DNA of 64,000 bases from Methylorubrum populi (GTDB lineage: Bacteria; Pseudomonadota; Alphaproteobacteria; Rhizobiales; Beijerinckiaceae): assembly GCF_002355515.1 (NCBI RefSeq), contig NZ_AP014809.1, positions 3,000,501-3,064,500 on the forward strand, in the 5' to 3' direction. Numbering within the stretch: position 1 is the first letter of the stretch; every line of letters begins with the position of its first letter. This document shows, in pieces, positions 1 through 10,135 of the stretch. The notes under the pieces are model-generated. The model searched no databases, had not been told where the DNA came from, and saw only the letters and a list, made by a program, of their open reading frames with translations. The position numbers and the translations under genes are program-made.

Positions 1-570
1 GCCCTGGCGACCGTCACGGGCGTCCCGGCGGGCGGGGCCACGCCGGATGCCGTGGCCGATGCCTTGACCCGGTATTTCGCGCGCACCGGACGTCGCCACT
101 TCGCCGAGGTGGCCCTTCGGGCCGACGCCGCACGCGGCACCGGCCCGGACGGCCTCGCGCATTACCGAGCGACGGTTTCCCTGAGGGACCGGCTCGACCT
201 GCCGTCCGGCAACGCGACGGTGCGGCTCGGGCAGGGCATCCCGGTCGCGGCGCATGTCGAGGTCAACGTCTCCGGTCCAGGGATCGACCCCGGGTCGCGG
301 CGCGTGATCGCCCGCGGCGAGAAGCCGGCGGGAACGGTGCGCGAGGCGGTCGTCTGTTTCGGGAACGACCACAGCGTCGGGGACAGCGCGATCCTCGACG
401 TCGTGGTGGACGGTCGGCGGATCGAGCGCCGCTTCCTTTCTCTGTCGCGGCTCGCCATCACGCGCGACCCGCCCGCCCTGCCCGGGTCCGCGAGCTGGCC
501 GGCGGCCTACGCCGGCGGCCTGATCCCGATGCCCAACCCTCCGGCCCAGGGGTCGGCCAGCAGCCTGTAA
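1..570 (+). CDS. Hypothetical protein, C-terminal part (5' end outside window)
   Basis: The frame is open from base 1 to the TAA at 568-570, so this is the end of a longer gene; a GTG at 52 is only an internal candidate start. The visible 189 residues look soluble, with alternating hydrophobic strands that suggest a beta-rich domain, and a Pro/Gly/Ser-rich tail. I recognise no family motif. Its last 64 bases overlap the end of the convergent gasdermin-like gene, so the two 3' ends are antisense to each other. Bacterial gasdermins often sit beside proteases, but no catalytic triad or dyad can be seen in this fragment. Function unknown. Confidence 0.5.
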   Translation, partial: ALATVTGVPAGGATPDAVADALTRYFARTGRRHFAEVALRADAARGTGPDGLAHYRATVSLRDRLDLPSGNATVRLGQGIPVAAHVEVNVSGPGIDPGSRRVIARGEKPAGTVREAVVCFGNDHSVGDSAILDVVVDGRRIERRFLSLSRLAITRDPPALPGSASWPAAYAGGLIPMPNPPAQGSASSL

Positions 571-1367
571 TCCCGCGCATCCGCCTCGGCGGTGCCGCCG
601 TCCCGCGGCCCGCCGCCGAGGACGTCGATCCTGGTATGGGCGAGGCGCAGCCGCAACCCGGGTCCGTCGTCGCGGCGCACGAGCTCCATCAGGCGGACGC
701 CGAAGGCCAGGGCCGTGTCCCCGGCCACCTTGACCAGCCCGCCCGCCTCCTTGCGCACCTTGTGGCCCAGGCCGAGCTTGGCCGCCTCCGCCACCACCGC
801 CTCGGCGTCGATCACGCGGCCCTTGTCGTCCGTCCAGGACATCTCGATCTCCGGGCAGCGGTACACGTCCACGACGGCGAAGATCCGCACGGCCTCGGCG
901 CCTTCGACGAAGGAAAGGTCCGGGGCGTTCGGCCCCAGCGCCCGGCCGAGCGCGGCGAAGTCGATGCCGTCGCGCGTGGCCTTGGAGAACCGCAGGAACA
1001 ACTTGCGCCCGCCGCTCGCCTCCGCCTTGGCCGAGATGCTCGGCAGGGTCGCGCCGGGCCAGAACCGCTCCAGGAAGGACGCGAAGATACCCCCCTCGAC
1101 CCGGCCCTCCTGGCTGTCCGAGAACGTGGCGTCGACGTCCGCGAGGCGCGCGTCGCGCGCCACCTCCGGAAGAACCAGGCCAGGCACGAGGTTGTGGAGC
1201 GCGACGGGCCCGAACGCGTCCGGCACCGCACCGCTCCCCGCCAGCAGGAGCGCTTGGCCGGGCTGCAGGTCCTCCCGTGGCACCTTGAGCAGGTTGATCC
1301 GGTGCTTGTCGAACAGCAGCCGCAGCAGCGCATCCTGGATGTCGGGTCGGAAGACCGGATCGGTCAT
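507..1367 (-). CDS. Gasdermin-like protein (candidate bacterial pore-forming effector)
   Basis: 286 aa, starting at the ATG at 1367 (MTDPVFRPDI); an upstream in-frame extension is Arg/Gly-rich and unlikely to be real. What is seen: no signal peptide, no long hydrophobic helix, and alternating beta-strand segments. From memory of the family, the order fits bacterial gasdermins: an N-terminal segment like INLLKVPREDLQPGQALLL, then KLFLRFSKATRDGIDFAALG, then AVRIFAVVDVYRC, and finally ALAFGVRLMEL, comparable to the conserved LxFGFQAVRL strand. Length also suits the family (about 250-290 aa). Bacterial gasdermins are released from autoinhibition by proteases and form membrane pores during anti-phage cell death. 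No obvious partner protease is visible; it could lie upstream of base 1. The family call rests on pattern only. Confidence 0.45.
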   Translation of the reverse strand: MTDPVFRPDIQDALLRLLFDKHRINLLKVPREDLQPGQALLLAGSGAVPDAFGPVALHNLVPGLVLPEVARDARLADVDATFSDSQEGRVEGGIFASFLERFWPGATLPSISAKAEASGGRKLFLRFSKATRDGIDFAALGRALGPNAPDLSFVEGAEAVRIFAVVDVYRCPEIEMSWTDDKGRVIDAEAVVAEAAKLGLGHKVRKEAGGLVKVAGDTALAFGVRLMELVRRDDGPGLRLRLAHTRIDVLGGGPRDGGTAEADARDYRLLADPWAGGLGIGIRPPA

Positions 1368-1749
1368 GGCTGGGTCCTGTCTCGTCTTGGTCGACCGGCC
1401 GGACCCTATCACGCGGCGCCGACCCGGACAGCGCCGCGCACGCCCCGGGCCGAATCCGGGACGCGCGACATAGCGCCCCCGCACGGGTCCGGTACCTGCG
1501 TCCCGCCCGCTCGGGCGCCGGAGCCACGCGCTCGCCCGCCCCGCGAGCCGCCCGTCCCGCCCGCGCGGACAAGGAGACCCATGGCGGACGCCCGCATCCG
1601 AGGCGTCCGCGGCGGCAGCCGACGGGATCGACCCTGCGCAAGCGTCCATCGACGCACCGGGACCTGCAGCCGGGGCCCCGCGTCGCGCTCCGGTGCGGAT
1701 CGCCCCTCAACCCCGTGGCGCTCGATGCGCCGGCCCGGACCGGCCGCCG
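1368..1749. other. Intergenic stretch, no gene recognised
   Basis: Between the gasdermin-like start and the small membrane ORF. Open frames here are Arg/Pro/Ala-rich shadows of GC-rich DNA. I see no RNA gene, operator or convincing terminator. The promoter of the minus-strand gasdermin-like gene should lie just above 1367. Confidence 0.4.
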
Positions 1750-1971
1750 CTACGGCCCCGGGGTACCGCGTGGGCCTTGATCGCCCATGTAACGGCCCGT
1801 CGAGGCCGTGGAGGTCAGGATCTGCCTGCCGACGACGCCGCACGCCCCCGCGACCGCGATGGCCACCAGGATGCGCAGGAACGTTCTCCGCGCGGCCGCC
1901 CGAACCCCTGGCCGGACGCGGCGCCTTCGTCCCGCGTTCCTGGATGTCCAGGCATGGCGTTCCGCGCGCAT
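1750..1971 (-). CDS. Small basic protein with one membrane helix (hypothetical)
   Basis: 73 aa if started at the ATG at 1971, which follows a good GGAGAG ribosome site five bases away. It has a strongly basic N-terminus (many Arg), one hydrophobic helix (around LRILVAIAVAGACGVVG) and a short polar tail. It lies 75 bases downstream of the outer-membrane protein gene on the same strand, so it may be the last gene of the Tat protein/OMP operon. No family recognised. The ribosome site and helix are the only support; it could be spurious. Confidence 0.35.
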   Translation of the reverse strand: MRAERHAWTSRNAGRRRRVRPGVRAAARRTFLRILVAIAVAGACGVVGRQILTSTASTGRYMGDQGPRGTPGP

Positions 1972-2046
1972 GCGAACTCTCCGGTCTCGCGGATACACGC
2001 CCGGGAACGCGGGAGGCCGCGCGCCCGGGGGAACGGTACCCGCCTC

Positions 2047-2880
2047 TCAGCGGGGCGGGTCGAAGGAGTAGGGGAAACTCAGCGAGTGCTGAAGGCCGGC
2101 CGTGACCCGGAAGTCCTGCCGGCGGTCGCCGCCGAAGCCGACGCCGACGGCCCCGACCAGGAGCGTCTGCGGCGTCACGATGTAGCGGGCGCCGATCTCG
2201 GCGAGGTTCACCGCGCGGCCGCGCTCCCGGTCCGTCTCGCGGTAGACGTCCGCCACCAACACGACGTCGTTCGACACCGGCTGGCTGTAGGCGACGCCGA
2301 CCCGGTAACGGTCGCGCCGCTCCGCGTCCCGTCCGGTTATCGGGTCGTAGTTGTGGAACCAGGACGCGTTGAAGTGGATCTGGCGCGGCACGTACGAGTA
2401 CGGCGAGAGCCCCTCCGGATCGGGCGTGCCGAGGGATTTGGTGGCCAGGAACTTGAGCTCGGTCTCGATGCCGCCGGCCATCCGCCCGTAGGGCGTGTTG
2501 ACGCCGAAGGCGACCGCCATCGCGGGCAGGACCAGGTCCTCCTGGTTGACGTTGTAGAAGCCTTGCGCCCGGAACGCGCCCTGGTCCGTATCGCTCGCCG
2601 TCCCGACGCGGTACGGCGCCTCGACCGAGAGCTGGAAGTTCTTGAAGGCGCCCCATTCCAGCCGCGGCACGGCCATCAGGCTGCTGAGGCCGCGCGGGTC
2701 GTTCCGGATGCGGTTGTACTGGAAGTAGGACTGCACTTCGAGGCCGTTCTCCTTGATCGGATAGGCATCCTCGATGGTGATGGGCAGGCCCTCCTCCAGG
2801 TTGGAGTGGTCGGCGGCGAGCGCCGGGCCGGCGCAGAGGGCGAAGAGGGCCGCGAGGGCGCCGCGCGTGAACATCGACAT
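2047..2880 (-). CDS. Outer-membrane beta-barrel protein
   Basis: 277 aa from the ATG at 2880. A signal peptide of about 22 residues ends in ALA-AD. The mature protein shows alternating amphipathic strands, aromatic girdle residues and a terminal aromatic-rich strand (HSLSFPYSFDPP), typical of barrels such as the phenol-degradation MetA-like/transporter group. The gene begins 11 bases after the Tat-exported gene, so the two form an operon behind the TACCC-N5-GGGTA operator at 4275. A role in metal stress at the outer membrane is inferred from that context; substrate unknown. Confidence 0.7.
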   Translation of the reverse strand: MSMFTRGALAALFALCAGPALAADHSNLEEGLPITIEDAYPIKENGLEVQSYFQYNRIRNDPRGLSSLMAVPRLEWGAFKNFQLSVEAPYRVGTASDTDQGAFRAQGFYNVNQEDLVLPAMAVAFGVNTPYGRMAGGIETELKFLATKSLGTPDPEGLSPYSYVPRQIHFNASWFHNYDPITGRDAERRDRYRVGVAYSQPVSNDVVLVADVYRETDRERGRAVNLAEIGARYIVTPQTLLVGAVGVGFGGDRRQDFRVTAGLQHSLSFPYSFDPPR

Positions 2881-2891
2881 CGGGCGGCTCC

Positions 2892-4259
2892 TCAGCGGGC
2901 GGCGACGCGGGCCGGGCCGAGGCTCGGCTCGACGGTCATGTCGATGGAGGGCACGTCCGGGATATGGGCGGCCTTGGCCTTCCAGGCGGAGAGCATGTGC
3001 TCGACCATCATGGCCGGGGCCTGGCCCGGCTCCGTGGCGCCCGGCATCATTCGCATGCCGGGGGCGACCTGCATCAGGGCGTCGCGGAGCGAGCCGGGCA
3101 CCTCGCCGGGCTCGATCCCGAGCCGGCCGTTCATCATCATCTGCCGCATGACTGCGGCCCGTTGCGCCTTCGAGAGGCCGCCCGGGTACATCATCGGCAG
3201 CATCTCCATGAGCATGTCCATCATGATCATGCCCATGGCGCCCTGAGGCGCGCGCACCCAGGCCGGGTAGGTGCGCGGATCGTAACTGGGCTGGGGCTCG
3301 CGGAACTTGCGGGCGTAGGCCTCGTCGCCGGGCTGGTAGCCCATGGCGTCGATGACCCGGTACATCTCGGCCCGCTTCTCCTCGACCGTCCAGCCCTTGT
3401 AGGCCAGGATCGAGTAGGCGATGCCGTGCAGCATGTGCAGGTTGTCGAAGATGTTCGCGCTCTCGGGACTCATCCGCGCGTAGCGCGGCATGATCTCCCG
3501 CGAGAGGACCATCCGGCCCGGCCGGTCCGGGAGGACGTCCCGGTACATGGTGTCCTGCACGGCCCGGATGGCGACCTCCTGGTCGCGGTTGCCCGCGATC
3601 ATCTGGGCCTCGTAGACAGCCGGGTGCCACCAGTGGGCGACATAGAACAGACTTTGGTCGAGCGGGTAGAAGTTCCGGAAATAGTTGAGGTAGGGCTTCA
3701 TCATGATGCCCGCCCGCCGCATCGTCAGCTCAAGCGGGGCGACGCTGCGGGGCACGCCCGGGGTCTGCATGGAGAGGTAGTATTCGACCGCGCGGTCGGT
3801 CCAAACCTTCTTCTCGGCCCATGGGATCTCGCGGAACGCCATCACGTCGTAGGTCTGCTCGTGATGCATGTGCGTCCAGTCGATGGTCCGGAACAGCGTG
3901 TGCATCGCCCGGTCGACGTAGGACGAGTAGTACGGCATCTCCGGCTCGGTGGCCGGCGGGTCGCGCAGCCATCCCTGCGCTTCCTTGTCGAAGCGGGCGT
4001 CGACCGCGGCGTGGTCCTCGAACCGGGTGAGTTGCAGCAGGTCGTGCTGCTTCGAGTGGAAGAAGTGCATCCCGGCACCGATGCGGTACGCTTGGTTGTG
4101 CCGGTAGAAGAACGCGAGGTTGTAGGGCCCCTTGAGGAAGCCGACCTCGTTGCGCTGTTCGAGCGCGAATGCCCGACCGACGCCGCTCGACAGGGTTGCT
4201 GTCGCGGCCAACGCCCCGGCGGCGCGTGCGAGAAAGCCCCGTCGCGACGTGTCGGTCAT
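2892..4259 (-). CDS. Tat-exported Met/His-rich protein of unknown function
   Basis: 455 aa. The N-terminus has a twin-arginine signal (SRRGFLARAAG) followed by a hydrophobic core and cleavage site, so a folded, probably cofactor- or metal-binding protein reaches the periplasm. The body has several His pairs (HFFHSKQHD, HMHHEQ) and aromatic segments; the C-terminal third is strongly Met-rich (for example MIMMDMLMEMLPMMY). I recognise no catalytic domain. The start lies only 15 bases from the CsoR-type palindrome at 4275-4289, so a repressor bound there would block transcription or the ribosome site. Context suggests periplasmic copper handling. Alternative: an uncharacterised copper enzyme. 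Confidence 0.75.
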   Translation of the reverse strand: MTDTSRRGFLARAAGALAATATLSSGVGRAFALEQRNEVGFLKGPYNLAFFYRHNQAYRIGAGMHFFHSKQHDLLQLTRFEDHAAVDARFDKEAQGWLRDPPATEPEMPYYSSYVDRAMHTLFRTIDWTHMHHEQTYDVMAFREIPWAEKKVWTDRAVEYYLSMQTPGVPRSVAPLELTMRRAGIMMKPYLNYFRNFYPLDQSLFYVAHWWHPAVYEAQMIAGNRDQEVAIRAVQDTMYRDVLPDRPGRMVLSREIMPRYARMSPESANIFDNLHMLHGIAYSILAYKGWTVEEKRAEMYRVIDAMGYQPGDEAYARKFREPQPSYDPRTYPAWVRAPQGAMGMIMMDMLMEMLPMMYPGGLSKAQRAAVMRQMMMNGRLGIEPGEVPGSLRDALMQVAPGMRMMPGATEPGQAPAMMVEHMLSAWKAKAAHIPDVPSIDMTVEPSLGPARVAAR

Positions 4260-4600
4260 CCGAACCTCCCAAGATACCCCCTATGGGTAATGGGACCGGC
4301 GCCGGCGCGTCAAAGCCAACGTGCCAATAATCCCTGGAGGAGGACGGGATCTCGCCGTGTGTTGCCGAGAGGCGACAATCGATGCGGCCAGGGGGCTGAA
4401 GGCTGGCCCCACGAGGAACGAGGCGGCGAGGTCGGAGGTGACCAGCCAAGACCGAGCAGCGAGGCGGGTGCGGGGGCCGCGGCGGGACCGAGGGGCACAG
4501 GCCACCCCGCCACCGCGGCGGGTGCGACGCCTTCCCCTTGCCGGGAGGCGGGGACGACGACCACGAACGAGGCGCCCTCGCGCGAGGCGCCTGGCGGAGG
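4260..4600. other. Regulatory intergenic region between csoR and the Tat gene
   Basis: 341 bases without a convincing gene. The end nearest the Tat gene holds the TACCC-N5-GGGTA palindrome. The remainder is GC-rich, with open frames on both strands that resemble composition artefacts. Confidence 0.5.
4275..4289. promoter_or_regulatory. CsoR-type operator (TACCC-N5-GGGTA)
   Basis: Perfect 5-bp arms TACCC and GGGTA around CCTAT, 15 bases above the ATG of the Tat-exported protein. It matches the shape of known CsoR boxes (B. subtilis type TACCC...GGGTA). Binding by the CsoR-family protein encoded at 4601 is inferred. Confidence 0.7.
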
Positions 4601-4915
4601 TCAGACGATCCGGGCGATGAGGCTGCCGACCTCATCCGCGAGCCGCTGCCGCTCGGCCTCCGAAAGGTTGCCGGCGAGGGACGATTGCACCAGCGCGTGC
4701 ATGTGGTCGCGAACCATGTCGGACTGCACACGCCGGAGCGCCGCAATCACCGCATCGATCTGATGCGCGACGTCGACGCAGTAGCGCCCGGTCTCGATCA
4801 TCTGCTGCACGCCCCGCACCTGACCCTCGATGCGGCGGAGCCGGGGAAGCTGCTGCTTGTGGTCGACCGGGACGCCCCCGTGGTCCACTTCGGAACCTGA
4901 CATGTTGCCGTGCAC
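4601..4915 (-). CDS. csoR: CsoR/RcnR/FrmR-family metal-responsive repressor
   Basis: 104 aa with the family core RLRRIEGQVRGVQQMIE, then GRYCVDV and RRVQSDMVRDHMHALV. Members are all-helical tetramers that release DNA when Cu(I), Ni/Co or another effector binds. The ligands Cys46 and His71 are present, but the position four residues after that His is Leu75, not the second Cys of copper-sensing CsoR. N-terminal His residues (for example His19) could contribute, so the effector is not settled. A perfect palindrome of the expected type lies 42 bases above the start, pointing to autoregulation, and the divergent neighbour is a copper-storage protein. The second Met (residue 5) is an alternative start. 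Confidence 0.88.
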   Translation of the reverse strand: MHGNMSGSEVDHGGVPVDHKQQLPRLRRIEGQVRGVQQMIETGRYCVDVAHQIDAVIAALRRVQSDMVRDHMHALVQSSLAGNLSEAERQRLADEVGSLIARIV

Positions 4916-4956
4916 CTCTGGTGGGGAGGCCGAGCGACGGCCCGCAACCCGGAACC

Positions 4957-4973
4957 ATACCCCGAAAGGGTAT
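4957..4973. promoter_or_regulatory. CsoR-type operator between csoR and csp
   Basis: ATACCC-cgaaa-GGGTAT, perfect 6-bp arms with a 5-base spacer, in the divergent csoR/csp region. It is the best-conserved copy of the repeated palindrome and probably the autoregulatory site. Confidence 0.8.
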
Positions 4974-5067
4974 GTTGAAACATCGCGAGCCCCGGAGCTC
5001 CGCCTGAGCGTGGGGACCGCTCCTCATAGTAAGGCTTAGCCACCCCCCCAACAATGCGAGCCGCCAA

Positions 5068-5400
5068 ATGCATCATATGAGCCCGGACATGCAGGCCTGC
5101 ATCGACGAGTGCCTGCGCTGCTACCAGACCTGCCTCGGCATGGCCTCGAACCATTGCCTCCCGGCCGGGGGCAAGCACGTCGAGCCCGAGCATTTCCGGC
5201 TGATGCTGGCCTGCGCCGAGATCTGCCGGACCTCGGCGCACTTCATGCTGCTCGGCACCGCGCACCACAAGCACACCTGCGCCGAGTGCGCCGACGTCTG
5301 CGAGGACTGCGCCCGCAGCTGCGAGCAGGTCGGCGACATGCAAGCCTGCGTCGAACAGTGTCGCCGCTGCGCCGAGAGCTGCCGGAAGATGGCCGCCTGA
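5068..5400 (+). CDS. Four-helix-bundle copper-storage protein (Csp3-like)
   Basis: 110 aa with 16 Cys arranged as CxxxC and CxxC pairs along predicted helices (CIDECLRCYQTC, CAECADVCEDC, CVEQCRRCAESC), the mark of Csp proteins, which fill a four-helix bundle with Cu(I) thiolates. There is no signal peptide, so it should be cytosolic, as Csp3 is. Residues such as His2, His3 and Met near the N-terminus may line the entrance. It is divergent from csoR with a CsoR-type operator between them, which suggests induction when copper is in excess. The ferredoxin-like DUF326 annotation often given to such proteins refers to the same Cys pattern. Confidence 0.88.
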   Translation: MHHMSPDMQACIDECLRCYQTCLGMASNHCLPAGGKHVEPEHFRLMLACAEICRTSAHFMLLGTAHHKHTCAECADVCEDCARSCEQVGDMQACVEQCRRCAESCRKMAA

Positions 5401-5840
5401 ACGCGGCGACCTCGCCGGCGCGGCGCTCGCGAGCGGGCCCAAGCCGCGCGCTCGCTGCCCTTCGTGCCGGCGCCGCGTCCGCCCCATCGTGGCCGTGCCG
5501 CAAGCCGGCATGGGTCACCCCGATGTCAGGCATGCCCGCCGCCGAGCGCGACGGGGCGAGCGCTGCCCGCCGCGCAGCGTCATCCGCCGTGCCAGCCGGC
5601 CCCGCGGCGGCCGGCGCGCGCCGACCGATCCGCTTGGCGCACCTGGCCTGAGAGGTCGAATCCCGTCAGACCTCACGCCGTCCCGACGGGCCCAAGCGGC
5701 GGCACCGCGTCTGGCTGCGCTGGCCTGGCGAGCGGCCAACGACAGGCCGATCCCAGGCGTGGTGGGAAGCGAAGGCCGCGTCCCCGGTCGCTCGACCCCG
5801 TCGTCCGGCGGCTGCCGGCCTCGCCTGCGCGTCAATGCCG
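5401..5840. other. Intergenic stretch between convergent csp and cueR
   Basis: 440 bases between two convergent genes. It has only long GC-rich open frames with Arg/Pro/Ala bias. A bidirectional terminator is expected, but I see no clear stem followed by a T-run. Confidence 0.4.
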
Positions 5841-6284
5841 TCAGGCGTGTTCCGCGCGTCGCCGGCTATCGGGACGACCCGCGGGGGACCGGGGCGCGGT
5901 GCCGGCGAGGTCATCGAGGATCGGGCAATCCGGACGGCCGTCGCCCGAGCAATGCTCGGCGAGATGGCTGAGGGTCCGGACCATGGCCTGCATCTCGGCG
6001 ATGCGCGCTTCGAGGTCGCGCACATGCCGCGTTGCCACGGCCTTCACCTCGGAACTGGCCCGCCGCTTGTCGTGCCAAAGGCCAAGCAGGGCGGCGACCT
6101 CGTCCAGGGGAAAGCCCAGGCTGCGGGCGCGCCGCACGAAGCGGAGCGCGTGCACGTCCTCGTCACCGTAGAGCCTGTACCCCGCCTCGGAGCGCGCCGC
6201 CGGCCGGATCAGGCCGATGCTTTCGTAGTAGCGGATCATCTTGGCCGAGACCCCCGAGGCCTTGGCCGCCTCACCGATGTTCAT
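5841..6284 (-). CDS. cueR: CueR, Cu(I)-responsive MerR-family activator
   Basis: 147 aa from the ATG at 6284. The winged helix (MNIGEAAKASGVSAKMIRYY) and the dimerisation helix fit MerR proteins. The metal loop has Cys112 and Cys120 (HCSGDGRPDCP), the same spacing and numbering as the Cu(I) ligands of E. coli CueR, which senses free Cu(I) and untwists promoters with a long spacer. It is 134 bases downstream of copA on the same strand, probably one transcript. Two CueR-type promoters at 8975-8998 and 9074-9098 are its likely targets. Confidence 0.92.
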   Translation of the reverse strand: MNIGEAAKASGVSAKMIRYYESIGLIRPAARSEAGYRLYGDEDVHALRFVRRARSLGFPLDEVAALLGLWHDKRRASSEVKAVATRHVRDLEARIAEMQAMVRTLSHLAEHCSGDGRPDCPILDDLAGTAPRSPAGRPDSRRRAEHA

Positions 6285-6418
6285 GGCTTTGCCCTCCGCT
6301 GGACGGGTGACCGGGGCCGGGCCTTCGCAACCGCCTCCGGGTCTAGGACGCGGCGCCGCCGCGGTCGAGCCCGCGCCGGCCGGGGCCGTCCCCGACCGTG
6401 GCCCCGGGGCGCCGCCGC

Positions 6419-8935
<2,517 letters not shown>

Positions 8936-8974
8936 CCTCGTCTCCCTCGAACGTCGATGGCTCCGGAGATGGGG

Positions 8975-8998
8975 CTTCCTACAATGGGAAGGTCAAGG
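8975..8998 (-). promoter_or_regulatory. CueR-type promoter of copA
   Basis: Read on the minus strand: CTTGACCTTCCCATTGTAGG followed by AAG. The TTGACC -35 overlaps the dyad ACCTTCC...GGAAG, as in the E. coli copA promoter recognised by CueR. It lies about 40 bases above the copA ATG. Confidence 0.8.
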
Positions 8999-9073
8999 GG
9001 CCTTCGAGGCGGGCCTTCCGGTGCGGGCGATCTCGTGGTCCCGCAGAGAATCCGTTCGAATGCCAGGGATGGC

Positions 9074-9098
9074 CCTTGACCTTCCCACCATGGGAACG
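9074..9098 (+). promoter_or_regulatory. CueR-type promoter of the copZ-like gene
   Basis: CCTTGACCTTCCCACCATGG then GAACG: TTGACC overlapping ACCTTCC, with a weaker right arm (GGAACG). It is a near mirror of the copA site and drives the divergent chaperone gene 39 bases downstream. Confidence 0.75.
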
Positions 9099-9136
9099 AC
9101 CATTTGCGTGGGGATCCCAACCGAGGAGGTTCCCAA

Positions 9137-9403
9137 ATGTGCTGCTGCACGAACAATTTCAACGCTCGCCCGGCTTCCGCTTCCGGTTCGGCGCGGCCCG
9201 ACGCGGTCGTGCTGCGGGTCGACGGCATGACCTGCGGCCATTGCGTGCGGGCGGTCACCGCCGCCATCGCGCGCGATCTGCCCGGCGCGGTGGCGAGCGT
9301 GGACTTGGCCACGAAGACGCTCACGGTCAGCGGGACGACGGACGCGGTCGCCGTCGCCAGGGCGGTCGTGTCGGCCGGCTACACGCCCGTACAGGCCGGG
9401 TGA
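9137..9403 (+). CDS. copZ: CopZ-like copper chaperone with Cys-rich N-terminus
   Basis: 88 aa. The ATG at 9137 has a GAGGAGGT ribosome site seven bases upstream, which decides it over the GTG at 9104. Residues 23-86 form one HMA domain with the Cu(I) motif GMTCGHC (Cys33, Cys36). Ahead of it is a short extension beginning MCCCTNN, three adjacent Cys not found in ordinary CopZ, which could bind extra Cu(I) or an Fe-S cluster. It would pass Cu(I) to the HMA domains of the divergent CopA or to the cytosolic Csp. A strong hairpin follows the gene at 9428. Confidence 0.88.
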   Translation: MCCCTNNFNARPASASGSARPDAVVLRVDGMTCGHCVRAVTAAIARDLPGAVASVDLATKTLTVSGTTDAVAVARAVVSAGYTPVQAG

Positions 9404-10135
9404 GTCTCCTGGCCGAGCGAGACGCGGCCGGAGCCGGGGCCGGGCGCCCCGGCTCCGGGGGCGCCGCGATGGGGCCGGTGACCCCGGCCTCGCCGACCGC
9501 GACCTCGCTCGGCGCGCCCCTCACGCCCGGGGCCCCCGCACATTCCGAACCTGGATGCGCATCACCCGATCCGGGACCGCGTGGCCGGGTTCGGGGCCGT
9601 CGGACTGACGGCGTCACCCGACCGGCCCCCCGGCACGGGCCATGGGACCACCCACCTGGGAGACCGCTTCCCGGATCACGGGACCGCAACGGCGTGGTGG
9701 CTTCCGGTTCGACGCCTCATCGCTCACGGCGCGCCATCCCGCTTCCTGACGGCCACGCTGGGCTTCGGCGAAAGGTGTCCGCGGCCTGAGGACCGCTCGT
9801 CGATCCGGTACGAGCGGCCGATGATGAACCCTCCTGCGCGACCTGGGGCAGGGGGCGTTAGCGGCACGGTCGAGGGATCGGGAGGGGTCTTCCCGATTGC
9901 GGGCGCACCTCGTTTACACGCCGTACGTCCTGGCCGAAGGCCGGATCGCGGCTTGGCAGGCCCTTCAGCCGCCTGCCGTGATGGCCGGTGCGCGGATCCG
10001 CCGGCGCGCGGACGTTGCGCGGTTGCGACACCCTCCCAGGATCGCACGAGACCGCGCCGGACCAAGCCGGATCTTGTGGTGCCGGATACCCGGCCGGGGC
10101 ATAAGTCCCCTGCAGCGCGGCCGAGCCTTGGGGCG
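9404..10135. other. Intergenic stretch, 3' of copZ and 5' of the nuclease gene
   Basis: 732 bases. It contains the strong hairpin at 9428-9458 and otherwise only composition-driven open frames. The long frame open ahead of the nuclease gene has atypical Arg/Pro content, so it is not counted as coding. I see no mobile-element remnant. Confidence 0.45.
9428..9458 (+). terminator. Hairpin terminator after copZ
   Basis: Perfect 12-bp inverted repeat: CCGGAGCCGGGG at 9428-9439 and CCCCGGCTCCGG at 9447-9458, with a 7-base loop. No T-run follows, which is usual in GC-rich genomes. Confidence 0.65.

Noticed and set aside
9581..10135. Long in-frame N-terminal extension of the PD-(D/E)XK-type gene
   Set aside because: The extension is Arg/Pro/Gly-rich without domain features, passes through apparent intergenic DNA, and the ATG at 10136 gives a normal-looking N-terminus.
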